A DNA stretch of 64,000 nucleotides from Tetraselmis striata. Lineage: Eukaryota; Chlorophyta; Chlorodendrophyceae; Chlorodendrales; Chlorodendraceae. The stretch's first letter is position 1; the number at the start of each line of letters is the position of its first letter. The stretch covers positions 62,001-126,000 of the forward strand of contig VCJN01002409.1 of the NCBI GenBank assembly GCA_006384855.1, in the 5' to 3' direction. The notes beneath the pieces were generated by a model. The model did no database searches. It was not told the DNA's origin and worked only from the letters and a program-made list of their open reading frames with translations. The translations under genes were made by a program, and so were the position numbers. Shown in pieces: positions 34,126 to 48,218 of this stretch.

Positions 34126-36695
34126 GGAAGGGCAACTAGGATGGGTTTTACAGGGCCGGACCACAGGTGAAAGTGATGAAGCACAGAAAGGTACCACCGG
34201 CATGCCACTGAACCTTTCAGAGCCGCCCAGGATCAGGGGCTAGGTGTCCCGCCTACATATTAATCATAGATCGCACGGCCTGCCTATTCTAAGCAGCAAC
34301 GGTCGCAGCTTCATTCCTGTGCGTTGTCCATTCAGCGTCTCTGTCACTCGTGATGACGAGAAGGGCCAAGGGGCCGCTGCTGCCCCACACATGCACACAC
34401 AGTGGACTGGCGCGTGCCGGAGTGGAGTGGAACCTTCCCGGCAGCAGGGTGACCGCGCTGCTGTGACCACAGTAATTGGGGATTGCCATATAAAAAGCTG
34501 CCATCAAAGTACCCTGGCGCTGACGACAAGATGTCTGCCCTACCCGCCCGGGAGTTGGCCAATTGGAGAAGTGCGATTTGGGATAAAAGCGTCGCAAGTC
34601 CCACCTCGCAAAGCAGAGAATCTTCGTGGACGTGCGTTACAATGTTACACGAAGAACAGAGGCGATATGAGGGACGCCCAGACGCAATATCTGGAATGAT
34701 CTCCCATTCCCATTAAAAATCCAGGGTGCCGTGCAGGGAGGGGCCCAGAGGTGGGGGAGGGGGCTACCCCAAAATGATAGGAGCATCAGTTATTCATCAC
34801 CAGGCATAATGCAACCTTGCTATTAGTTGACTAACTAGTCAGTATATACTCAGTCTCCGCTCTAGTACCAGCATGCACCGTTGGCATTCCTGAATTGATG
34901 ACGTGCTGCAACATGCCTACCTGTCCCTATCCAGGTTCATCAAGACGCGGGCCGTGGATGGGATCGGCTACTCACCGGACACAACCCCATTGGACTGAGT
35001 ACCAGGATATTGCAGCTCTGATATGCACTCTTTGCTGATCAGATATTTAGTGCTGCTGTGTACCTCGATAAAGTGTATGATATGTACACTACACTTGCTC
35101 ATCATAAATAGCTTGATACTGCTGATGAGGACTACGATTAGCAGCGGCATTGCAATCGCTCCGAAACCTGTTGCTGCTTCCGGTGCGGTTGCCTCGTGGC
35201 CTCGTGCGACACCGGTGGGCACCTCAAAGAGCACCTATCGCGCCGTTTATTTGCTACACTTCACCCACAACTCCGGGATATTGAAACCTGGTTTATCGTG
35301 TCCTGGCTCCAGCAGCGTTTCTTGGCGGTGCCTGCGAGCATGTAAATGACGAATTCACCGCCGAGCATTCGGAGAACGTGCTCCGAAACCAGATGCGTTC
35401 AACTCCCGACCTGCCGCTCCGTTGTGGGGAATGTGGGGAGCTGCATGGTCCAGCAGCGCCTGGCAGCTGGCACCTAACGCCGGATGATAGACATCGCCGC
35501 GCGCATCACCCTGCATTTCAAGTAGTCGCCACGAGCAGTCTCAAAGAGTACAGTGGCGATGGCCGGCTAGCTAGGTGTGTGCCGACGACCTCTCGCCATG
35601 CCCGATAAGTGCGGCCCTGGCAGGCATGTACCGCTTCGCTATTTGCAATAATCAGGCCACCGACAACTGCTGCAGCCAGCAAAACGGCTTCACAGGTCCG
35701 TATCACCCTGATTCTCTCACCTGAGGCCATTGCCAGGTGCCACGACGCTCGTCCCGGATTCTTGACGCTGCTATACCGCCTATCGCACAGCCTCCCGTGT
35801 AGGTGTGCCGACCGAACACTCAACTCGACGAGTAGTCCCATTCGTAGGGGCTGCGAATTGCTAACTCATCAACATCGTCCATAGGCGGCCCTGCGTCGCG
35901 TGCCGGGGGGGGGGGGGGGGGGGGGGGGGCATTCGGAGCCCGCCGCCCCTGTATCGATTAACTTCGGGCGCTGTTATGGTCGCCGCCCCCCGCGCCACCG
36001 ACCCAACTTCGCGTCGTCGTGCCGAGCGTTCTCACTACCACGGCGTGTGGTACTGCGTTGGTCGCGTGCCGACGAATGCTGCCAAACACGACCTCCTCAC
36101 GGCGCATGTACCGGGGCATTAGCCGACCGCGCCGGTCACGGCACTGCTATGCGTCCGTGTGATTGAGTTGCAGGCGGAGCCACCGTCGCAGGCGCGGTGT
36201 TGCTGAGGTGGCATCGGTAGTGGCAATGCCGTCCCTCCGAGCGCCCGATCTGTCCCTTGACCCCGCCGTCGTCCCTGCCGCCGCGCGAGCCTGCATCAGA
36301 AATCAGTCTGACCGAGCTAATAAATTTAATATAATGATGTAACAGCTACTACGGCGACGTGACTGCTCCGCCGCCGCCGCCGACGCCGACGACCGACTAC
36401 AACCCCGTTGACGATAACGACGCGCATAGTCGCTACCCTGCGCAGGTTTACATATTCATGCGCTCTCATGACGTGACTACCTGTACGTCGCGCGACGACG
36501 ATGATCAAAATGTATACATGGAATATATCATTTATATAGTTGTGGCATGTGATAATATTATAGTAGCGTTTAAATAGTAGTATCATTAATAAATATGTAG
36601 AAGTATACGACGATGGCTCACGGTTCTAGCTGCGCTTAACTGGAAGGTGGTGATGCCCTCTAGCTACCTACAGACAGTGAGCTCCATGAAAGGTT

Positions 36696-36778
<83 letters not shown>

Positions 36779-37742
36779 ACGAGGACTATCTACGTAATTT
36801 ACTACAATACATACACATTCAGATGTATACATATACGTATACACACCATATACACGACGCGGGCATGATATACTGATCCACAAATGAAATTCAACTAAAA
36901 TATACCACTGAACCATAAATAATAAACGCAGCAACCCGCCGCGCATCAGGAATTTCCCCTTCCCCCCCCCCCCCCCCCCCCAGGCCCTAGCACCCCGCCT
37001 CTGCTGGACTCCTAATCCCCAGATATCATTGCTTACCTAAATCAGAGCTTTGAATAGGGACAGCCTTACATAATTATTAATACGATGTATTATTTAACGG
37101 CTTTGAAATTATAAACTTAAAATCATAAAATCGCTTTTAAACTATAAAGCTGTATATTGTTGGAGCAGTATCTGCTATAGAATGTGCCCTGATGCTTGTG
37201 CACAGAAGCGTCCCAAAATCAAATTCCATGAAAAGAAAGACAACAGTGCGGGAGAGCGATGTGAATGAAAAATAAGCGCCGCCCCGCCAAAAACTGCGCT
37301 TTCAAGTTTTTCGATTCGTCATGTTCTTTTTTGCTGCACTCTCGCCGAGTGAAGGGTCCATACTCGGATATATAATGCTTCGCCCACGATTTCGCGTTTA
37401 TCTATCTCAAATACTCGATGGTGTGACGAGTTCATGTAGTAGCTGTGGTCATGGTGCGGTGTATTGGATATTACGGCTGTCTGGGGGAGGGGGGATACTA
37501 CACAAGGGATCCGACGTACCTAGCAGCTAAGCGAGTAAGCATGGTGGTATGTGCAGGCGGTAGCTCTTGCTGATATGATATGTACAGGACCGCTGAGTCC
37601 AGCATAGGCGCAGGGCAGCGCAGTGCATGATGATCTCAGGATCCAGTATCATATTGCTTTGGCAACTAATGTATTTCGGGCATGATGCCACCTGTTCAGT
37701 AAAACGCCTCTAAAAGTCTTCATGCTACTACTTGCCATTGCC
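34126..37742. other. Intergenic region with microsatellites and poly-G/C runs
   Basis: No supported gene, apart from a possible alternative last exon of the channel (34936-34999, FIKTRAVDGIGYSPD then stop, preceded by ctatccag). Poly-G lies at about 35906-35929 and poly-C at about 36964-36981. A (CCG/GAC)n-like triplet run lies at about 36365-36395, and a (CT)n-(CA)n composite at 36697-36776. The part 37020-37330 is AT-rich. Confidence 0.5.
36697..36776. repeat. (CT)n(CA)n composite microsatellite
   Basis: About 22 CT units run directly into about 15 CA units. The frames that cross it encode only Leu/Ser or Thr/His runs and are not genes. Confidence 0.9.
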
Positions 37743-39431
37743 TTATATTAGTGCTCGGCAGCATGGGCATGTTGCAAGGTTGCCCTGGCTGCTTGCAGCA
37801 GATGTCCATGACCCTACACAGGACGAGTGGTAGGTGTGGTTGCAACTCAACCTGAGCAGGCTCACTCTTGAGCACGCGGATGTTGGAAAATCCTCCATGC
37901 AGATAGCGCAGGTTCTTGCAGGAGGGGGTGAATCCACGATGGCAGACAGGTCTGACCGGAGACTGGACGGTGACGATGGAGATGATGAGCCACGCCGCAG
38001 GGGCCGCACAAAGATCTGCAGCCTTTCATGCTCCGCCATGGTGGCCTCGAGTTCATCGCATTCCTGAGAGTCATCAGCATCCACGCGTGACCATGGACCG
38101 GCGTCAATAGCCGAGCTGCTGGAGGGGGAGGCGGCCACGACCTTGTAGTGGCAGCTGCTGCAACCCGCCTTGCTTGATGATCTGCACTGGCTCGTGGCAC
38201 TTGGGGCAGCAAACATCATGTGCATGCTTGGGTAGATCAAAGGGGCTGGGGAAGCCTGTGCTGTGGAGGACCATCTCCCCACGGGCTGCGCACTCTTCGT
38301 TTCTGCAGGCTCCCTCCAGCGTCATGCCCTCGGCAGACTTTTCACTCTGAGGTGTTGAAGTGCCCGAGACGGGCGGCGACCTTGCCGCAGATTCATCGGC
38401 GACGACGACAAAAGACTCATTATTGCCAGCGCCAGCAGCAGGCGATACGTCAGCTTCAGCTTCAGCTTCAGCTTGTGGTTGGGTCACCAGAATTGTAGAC
38501 CCCTCCCTGATCCCGCAGGAATACAGGGTCTTGTTGGCCGATGAATGCAGCCGCTTGCCAGCAAAGATCAAGCTCTCGGGCATGTAGCCTTCTTCGGCGC
38601 GTATCCTGTTCTCGAGATGGTCAACCGAGTCGCTGCGTCTAGCCTTGAAAGATGTCCGCTTTCCGGAGAGTGTCTTGACCCAAATCTTAATGATTTTACA
38701 GCAAATTGCATCGGGTCCCAAGTAGTTGTATACGACCGGGATGGGCTCATCGTAGCACAGGTAGTCAGACAAGGTGCCCAATGACTGAGGCACATCCCTG
38801 GGGGGGGGGGGGGGGGGGGGGGCAGCGAGGACACACGCCAAGCAGATGCAGTTTCAAAAGGTGACCGGCCTGTGGTTTTAGGGCTTTAGGGTTTTAGGTT
38901 AGGGTTTTATGGGTGGACATGGCCATCCTTGCCTCCGGCCTCCAACCTGTCTCTAAACCCTAAAACCCTAAAATCCCGAGCGTGCAAGGGTTTCATGCTT
39001 AGGGTTTTAGGGTTTTTGGTTTAGAGACAGGTAGGTTGGAGACAGGTAGCAAGGATGGCCATGTCACAGAAATGACAATGAAAGTCAGACAAGAAGGGTT
39101 GAGTTTCTGGCCGCACCTGCCATCAACTGTCTCACCAAATGTGTTCACAAGTTGGAATTTTTTTGGTGCACCGTGGGCATCATAAGTGACATCCCACCTG
39201 AGCGGGCCATGCTCAGGTGGGATGTTTCATGCTTAGGGTTTTAGGGTTTTTGGTTTAGAGACAGGTAGGTTGGAGACAGGTAGCAAGGATGGCCATGTCA
39301 CAGAAATAACAATGAAAGTCAGACAAGAAGGGTTGAGTTTCTGGCCGCACCTGCCATCAATTGTCTCACCAAATGTGTTCACAAGTTGGAATTTTTTTGG
39401 TGCACCGTGGGCATCATAAGTGACATCCCAC
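37743..39431 (-). CDS. Ubiquitin-like, zinc-ribbon and RING-H2 protein (likely E3 ligase)
   Basis: Recognised parts in order: a 27-residue exon (WDVTYDAHGAPKKFQLVNTF) present twice, at 39351-39431 and 39117-39197; an exon from 38797 that follows a poly-C intron end and begins RDVPQSLG. That exon carries a ubiquitin-like domain (IKIWVKTLSGKRTSFKARR, then ENRIRAEEGYMPESLIFAGKR), then Cys pairs (CRNEEC, CCPKC, CSSC) suggesting a zinc ribbon, then a RING-H2 finger (CAICMEDF, LSCNHTYHSSCV, CPCC) ending at TAA 37743-37745. A one-base frame change between KCHEPVQIIKQ and GCSSCHYKVV (about 38165) separates the two halves. It is an indel, an assembly error or an unrecognised splice. A RING usually recruits a ubiquitin E2. 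The N-terminal exon(s) to the right (possibly 39570-39785) are unresolved. Confidence 0.7.
38915..39066. repeat. Inverted repeat with TTTAGGG-type telomere-like runs
   Basis: The left arm (about 38915-38973, from ggacatggccatccttgcct to ccctaaaa) is complementary to the right arm (about 38999-39066, from agggttttaggg to aggatggccatgtc). Both arms carry TTTAGGG/TTTTAGGG units. It lies in an intron of the ubiquitin-like/RING gene, just downstream of the duplicated exon. Confidence 0.7.
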
Positions 39432-39458
39432 CTGAGGGGGCCATGCTCGCCCATGAAG
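38991..39458. repeat. Tandem duplication of 234 bp containing an exon
   Basis: Unit 1 spans 38991-39224 and unit 2 39225-39458. They match over about 224 bp (from tttcatgcttagggttttag to gggccatgctc) with only a few differences. Each holds one 81-bp exon with intact acceptor and donor (gtgcgg) plus the telomere-like run and half of the inverted repeat. Confidence 0.85.
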
Positions 39459-42115
39459 AGTCACCTGATGGGGATCCAGTTCAGGGCAAATCGGTACGGA
39501 AAGAGCTCGCCGTTCCTTTTCTATACCAGCTCATCAGGATTACTGCATATTCATGTCTGCAGAGTATATTTAGCGAGTCACCCTGGAGCAGTACGTAGCA
39601 AAGCGGGGGGCAGGTGCTAGCGCGCTCACCGAATGTACACCGCGTGAGATCGTGTCAGATGGGCCGCACTTCTGGAAGTGCGACCTTGCGATGACAAAAT
39701 CAATAATGCCTTCAAGGCTGGTGGCAGTGGATGCATTCATGAGAAGGATTCTCCCGCCCATAGTGAGGCGGCTGCTGGCCACCAACTACAGGTAGTTCAA
39801 TCTTGACTTGTGCCATGTTGGCCTCCTGCATAAACCATTGGCCATACATTGGCACATACCTAGTAACATGTTTTAATTCAGCGTAGTAGCTTGTGATACA
39901 CAGTGACGTAAGACCCTAATTCGGTCTGTGACGTGCTCGAGGCTTGTCGGTTTGGGGGCAGTATTTGCCAGGTATAAAGCTGTGAACTTGAGGTGCGAAA
40001 CAGTGCTTGAAGTTTACAGGGGCATTGTCAGGCTGCATAATACCGTGCGGCACCGGCATATGCCCGAGACGACGCGCGGGTAGATGGCGGGGAGACGACC
40101 GGGCGGCTCAAAGGTGAAAGTTGACGGCTGGCAGTCGATGCTGGTGATGTTTCAGGTTAGTCTCGCGCGTGGTTGAGTGTAGCAATCGTTTGTCGGAGAT
40201 TGTTCTCCCGACCCGCTGCCGTATGACCATTCCGGCGCTTGTGCATATCAGATCATGGGTAGGAGGCTAAAAGGTTACACGGGCCGTTAGAGCAGGGGGT
40301 GGTATTAACTCTGCGCCCTGGGAAGGAGGAGGCCACGGACTGGCAGGCGAGAGAGTATTATAGATGCTGCTCCCAAAACTGATCAGGGCTCTAAACAAGC
40401 TATCAGTCGACAGAAAGCATCATACGACCTACGACGCAGTCAATACCTTTTTGGGCCTTACTCTTGCGGTACTCGCAGAACGATTACCGCAAGATGACCC
40501 CAACCGGTCGCACAGGCCACAATAAGGGCCGGTACAGGCCACAATGATGGCAGCGTTGAGAAGGTGGTATGTATGACACGGGTGGAGTTTAAACAATGTT
40601 TGCGCGTGGTTCGGCTGCATCGAGGTTTGTTATGGTGCGATGGGCTCTGGTTGTTATAGTCGCATGCGCTGATATCCTGCTTCCTCACTTCCTGGGCGAT
40701 TATCGCCAAGTAACGCAAACACGTCGTTCTGCCGCATTATCGATACGATGGAATACGAATCGTCGAATGAATAACCTTGGCTTTAGTTAGGGCACCCAGC
40801 CCCGCATACGAATACGGTCGCACGACTTCAATAACAAAAACTACAGTTTGATGGACGCGAACCATTCCACAGAGGGATCGCTACTATCATCGGAGATACC
40901 CACTCCTTGAAGATATGTCGGCCAAGCCGCTGTGAGGAGCCTTGCGGTATCGTGCGCTTTGTCGCGACGATACAGTATTACGCCTCCCACTACTTCACTA
41001 CTTTTCTTTAATGCGTTGCATCTCGGATCGTTCCTCGCTACAGGGTGCGTCGGATAGCGTCTATCATGGGCGTGCAACATGTTGCTACATCCTGCACAGG
41101 CACTACTTATTCCGAGTACCTGCGCGTTCATCCTAGCGCGGAAAACTTCGTCGGTCGTCGTGTGACAAGGCAGAGACATAATAAAAGAACGTCAGTATTT
41201 CTAATTATGTCTTATTCTCAGATGAATGTCAAGCCCGATGTAATGCGTGTTCGGATCAATTATGGGATCAGGCCTTCGAGAACACACCCCATCAGGACAG
41301 GCGCTGGCAAAATGCCAGAGCAATAAGACGCAAATGACGTATATACATATAGCAACTGTACGACACACAAAAGGGCATCTCTTCTGGGCGCCCTGGTTTT
41401 CGGTGTGTTACAGGCGTGTTTGCCATATCGAAGGACCGTTTCCTACAGCCCTTCGGGAATAGAGTGCTAAAATGATAACCGCCTTCATTATTCCACCGAC
41501 CTTCCGCAGTACAGGTACTGATCGGCCGAATGCATTCAACATGATGGACCCAAAAGGTCATCGTCAAGTTGCCCCCCCCCCCTTGACCGGCTGGCCTTCC
41601 TATGGTCTCTGTCCCCTAAATACTTCTGCCAATTCACGTACGTCCTCACTACGACATTGCGTCGTACCCCGGCTGAAGCAGACGGCACACCTATCCACCC
41701 CCCCCCCCCCCCCCCCACCCTGAAGGGGTTGGACACACATCTCCAGAAGGCTGGCGATGACCTTTTGGTCTGTCAGGTCAATCGTGCAGGTAGACATGGT
41801 GCTGAGAAGGGGGGCCGTCAGGTACTAATGCGCACACGGTGTGCGCCAGGTAACATATCCCTACTGACCTTTCATGGCTCTGCCAGACAACATCTTGGCC
41901 ACACGCCGCCACCCATACCAACATGCACATACCAGCGCTGCACACTCGCAGGGGCGCCCATGATCACCCTCGGCTTCCACGCCGCAGATGCTGGCCGCGA
42001 TTCCCCAATACTACAAGACGTGGAGGGCCGAGGGGAGGGCGGGGGTGCAGGGCTGCAGCGGGGATCGGGGTGGGGCTTGGTGGGATTAAAATGGCGGCGC
42101 CGGGCAGCGCGGCGC
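39459..42115. other. Intergenic region
   Basis: Possible unresolved 5' exons of the ubiquitin-like/RING gene lie on the minus strand near 39570-39840. Beyond that, only short ORFs without recognisable domains. A minus-strand frame with an ATG at 41797 and a donor-like cttcagg/gtgggg at about 41720 could be a first exon, but nothing downstream confirms it. Poly-C runs at about 41572-41582 and 41698-41716. Confidence 0.4.
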
Positions 42116-44047
<1,932 letters not shown>

Positions 44048-45624
44048 ATTTCTCGGCGCTCCATGCCGTTCAGCCCCATATGTAGTGGCTACGTTGGCTT
44101 GGTGAGAAGTAATCACGAATAGGTACAGTGCCGGGACCTGTGGCTGTGATGGCGATGGCGTGCGTGGATCACAACCAGCTCAGCCACATCGAGCTCAACA
44201 CTCGGCAAGCTTCATAGAAAGGCCCACTCCCCGTCATCGCTCCCCAGGACAGGGGGTGCGCTGCGGATGTGCCGCGCGACGGCGCACGTCGGCGCTCGAC
44301 GCCCCTCCCCCCCCCCCCCCTCCCCCTTCGGATAGGTACTTATGTACCACGCAGCGCAAAAGTCACACTAGCTAGGTCATGTCACAGCCACTGTGAAAAA
44401 ATCGTCCGAAATTTCTGCACTAGACGAAATGGAGCGCGGAGCCGAATTCGCGCCGCGCTCGCGGGCCTCGCGCAGGTCAGATCGACTCAACGACAGAGAT
44501 CGCCCCCCTTTCGACAGCCCCTGAGTTCGCCCCGCCGAGCGACCGGGCGCGCAGCACGACAGTCGCCGGTCCGCGTTGCCGCGTCTTGACCGCTATTGCA
44601 GCAAAGGGCAGGAAATCTGCCGCGCTCCGGAGCTTGAGCTGGCACAGGGTCAGGATGGGTGGGGAGGCAGGCGGGGGGGGGGGGGGGGGGGTCGCACATT
44701 ATGAGGCGGGCGAGGTGGCAGGGGGTGGGGGATGCGGGGGCGCGGCTGCGGTGCTGGGCTTCCTGGCCGGCCGTGTAATTGCTGGCGGGACTGGTGGCGA
44801 TGCAGCTGTGTTAGGCAGCTGGGTCAGCGAGCTGTTCATCCGCTGATGGCGCGGCCTGTGCTGTCGTCTGGCAGGGAGGGAGAGGCTATGCCGGACAAGT
44901 GGACAACAGCCAGCATTCCTCGCTGGATAGAAGCGGCACTCGCACCGCAGCGCGGCCTGCCCTCCGCCGTGGCGGCGACAACGGCGCGCGCGCGCGACGA
45001 TTCGAATGACGCGACAACAGTACTGTAGCATCGCGATACCTGTGAGCGTGCGGTGCGCGTTAAAACTGCGAGAACTACGAGGCGCGCGCTAGATCGCGCG
45101 GAACGACAGCGCCGCACGGTGCTGTATGCAACGTCGATGCTATATACAGTACTGCTGCGGGGAGTTTTCTTCTTAACCTTGCGTCCAAAATCAGCAGCGT
45201 TTCGGAATGCCTCTTGCATAGTCCATTGGCAAGCACACAAGAAACGCCAGCTTGCAGGGCTGAAATCTCCTGCATACCTCCCTGCACGAGGGTGTGGAGG
45301 ATACACCAACAGCACATATCGAGGACCATATATCTCTTATTGCATAAGTCTAGCGAGAGCCGTTCCTATATGCCTCGGCCCTCCGCAATACATGGTGGTG
45401 CTACAGACGACCAGCAGCTTTTCCGTCGGCTGGAATCTCGTTTGGAACCTCCTCTCCGGAAGACCCACATCTGCCGAAAGCGAGCGCGCCTATACTTTAA
45501 GTAGCCCACGGTGTGATATCTAGCCTCTGCGGCCGCCTCCGCTCGTTAAGCAACTGGCGACGGCCTTTCACCCTCGTCTTTGACGTTCCCACAGCGGACG
45601 ATCGACAGCAGTAGCGCGAACAAG
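44048..45624. other. Intergenic region upstream of UFM1 and of a secreted-protein gene
   Basis: This gap lies between two divergently transcribed genes (UFM1 to the left, the secreted protein to the right) and should hold both promoters. Poly-C at about 44308-44320 and poly-G at about 44671-44690. A minus-strand frame (44699-45031) is Ala/Pro-rich and unsupported. Confidence 0.4.
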
Positions 45625-47749
45625 ATGGGAGACGTTCACAAGCTCTCGGCCTGTCGAACAACAATCATGCTGCTGATTTTCACAGTAATTCAACAGCTAC
45701 ACATACACCCCGCCTCGGCTGAGATATCGTCTTCGTGCTATCAGTCAGGAATGTGCAGATCAAACGAGGGCGATGAAGATACAGGTACGAGAAAGGGGGC
45801 GGCGGACCCTCCCCGTATAATGTATCAGTCCGCACTCTGCTTCATTTCTGGCCGCCATCCGCAAGCAATACCATTATTACAATGACAGCAGCAGCACACG
45901 GCTTTGGTTGCTCAATCTGATACCATACAGGTCTCATTACATATCGCGACACGTCACAGGTCATATGTCGCAGGTTATTAGCCTCAGGAGATGGAGTCCG
46001 GGTCGGAGTATTAGTGATATTGTTGCGCAAGTGTGCAGCAAACGTCCCGTCAATCTACTCTGTGTATACTTTGAGTATTCTGAGTAGCGATGGATTGCGT
46101 TGGTTGGTAGCGATGATTTCATCGACTCTCCATCGAAGCACCTATTGAGGTATCGGCACCTGGCTGGCATTGCGAGAGCGTAGTGTCCGAAGCAGGAAGT
46201 CTGATACCCATATCAGGTTCACTAGGTATGTGTAAAACAAAACAGCTTACCTACGGGTATCGCTATTCCTTTGTGCCCTGCTGTGTCGCGCCGCGAAATG
46301 ATTAATCAAGGCAGCTCTGCAGGGCTCCAAGACGAATTGATAAATGCCGACTGCTTAACGCCGTAGGCTTATCCATCATGAACAAATTCCTCAACGACCT
46401 TGAGTCATTGGTGAATATGAGCACGGCGGAGGTCAGCGAAGTGCTGTTGGATTTGATTCCGTCATCGTCGAGTTCCGATTACCAGAAGACTGCCGAGACT
46501 GCGGCGGACTGGCTGACTGGCGGCGTCGCTGCCTTCCGGGACGCTTTCCCTGACATCGTTGACGATAAGTTCAAGTGGGATCCGCTCGGAAAGCTTAAAG
46601 ACAAATGCAGCCCCGCAGAGTATTCCCCAAGTAAAGAAAAGGTTGCCCTGTTATTCACTACATCGCGTGGGCTTCATTGGTATTATGATCATACTGGCAT
46701 ATAAATGAGCGCTCGCTGACTCGCTGAAGTGTTGGAGGGCGACGGTCACAGGCGGACGTGAAGCTGAAGATCACGGGTCCGAAGCTAACAATATCTTACA
46801 AGCCTGTGAAGTGCATTGTGGAGGACAAAAAGATGATCACCTGCTACCCTGGCGCCCTGGTCGTGAAGAAAGAGCCGGGCGTCATCGAGAAGCCCAGCAA
46901 GTACACCTCCACGACCTTCAAAGACAGGTGCGCGGCGCCGCTGCTTTCGTCACACTCTGCAAAGTACACGCCTGCCGGGCGCCCGCGCTTGTTCCCATGA
47001 TTGGGCATAATATAGATTAATGGGCCGGTGTCAATTATCACATGAGTGTCACGGCCATGCTGTGTGCCGACATGTGCGGTGAATGGTGTAGGGAGTGCGT
47101 GTGGGAGAAGAAGCTGACCAAGATGTCCAAGCATGTCTTGATCAAGGCGCCGTCCAAGAGGGAGCACCTGAAGGCGGTCAAGAAGAAGCTGGAGGACCAC
47201 CTGGTCGACAAGAAGCAGACCTTCGCTGACCACAAGCAGTCGCTTTTTGAAGAGTACGCTGACTACGTTCTGCAGTTTGCGGATGAGCACCTGAGCAGCG
47301 CAGACATGGAGCGGGTCGTGCGCGCTGTCGACGCTAGACTTGCGGAGGAGCTGGATCATGTGGAACCGGGCGACGTCACGCACTACGCCAACGTTATCTT
47401 GTCCGTGGTAGAGGACTACCTGAGCGAAGATGCCATAGAGCTGTTGAAAAGCTACGCAGATTTCAGGCATGATGGCCTCACCGAGTCCCTCCCGGAACCT
47501 GATTACGTGGAAAAGTACGCGGACTACGTGCACGACTATGTCGGCGCCCTCATTACCGGCGATGACAAGGAGTTCATCCTGGACCGTGTACACGCCATGT
47601 TTGATGACGCGGATCCTGACAGCATCTACGAGGTCGCCGACAGCGTCGCCTCCTTTGTCAACTGGTACACGGAGGGGGACATCAAGAGCCACTTCATGAC
47701 CTTCCCGGAGTTTGTGGATAGGTGGCCGCCTGGCGGATGGTCACGATGA
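45625..47749 (+). CDS. Unrecognised secreted protein with internal helical repeats, 422 aa
   Basis: Exons 45625-45784, 46367-46641, 46752-46927 and 47092-47749; phases close exactly to 422 codons plus stop, and each junction has GT-AG. The N-terminus is a signal peptide: MGDVHKLSACRTT, then a hydrophobic core (IMLLIFTVIQQL), then cleavage probably after ASA. The mature N-terminus has Cys residues (SSSCYQSGMC). A basic beta-like part follows (VKLKITGPKLTISYKPVKC). The C-terminal half has four similar helical segments: EEYADYVLQFADEHLS, HYANVILSVVEDYLSED, EKYADYVHDYVGALIT and EVADSVASFVNWYTEGD, about 50 residues apart. No family is recognised. Secretion is inferred from the signal peptide; no membrane anchor is visible. 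A start at 45625 is chosen for its ATG directly before the signal peptide. Confidence 0.75.
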
Positions 47750-48218
47750 TCCTGACAATGGTAGCTGTGACAGTAGCCGGCGGCCGCGGGGCATGCAAGG
47801 GGCGCCACCTCGGCATGTCGACACTGGCTGGTGAATGCCCAGGCAGAAAGGGCCAAGCGGGTGTCCTCGCACTGCCTGCCTGCCCGGGAAAATCCCCCTC
47901 CCCAAACATCTTCCTCATATGAGCAAGCCCTGTAATGAATACCGCCGCGGCACGGCGTGGCGCAGGGTTCAGCACGGTAGACGGCACATGGCTAGCTGTG
48001 ACCAGCACATGAAGGGGCCAGCCCCACGGATGTTACCACGCGTCGAAGCCATTACAAATTGCATAAATACGACTTTATAAATTTGACAGCACGCAGGCGG
48101 CGGCAGGCAAGCTGGTTGGGATGCAGCTGGACGGCAGAGACACGCCTGCCAGCCCAGCTGTAGTACACGCCCCGCCGCGCCCCGGCCCGCATTGCCGCCG
48201 GCCTCAGCCCCCGGCCCC
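47750..48218. other. Short spacer between convergent genes
   Basis: The 3' flanks of the secreted-protein gene and of the protease gene. GC-rich; no gene or repeat seen. Confidence 0.5.

Noticed and set aside
34485..34500. A TATA-like ccatataaaaagc as promoter
   Set aside because: No gene start follows in a supportable position.
36668..36946. ORFs across the (CT)n(CA)n run
   Set aside because: Their length comes from the microsatellite; they encode only dipeptide repeats.
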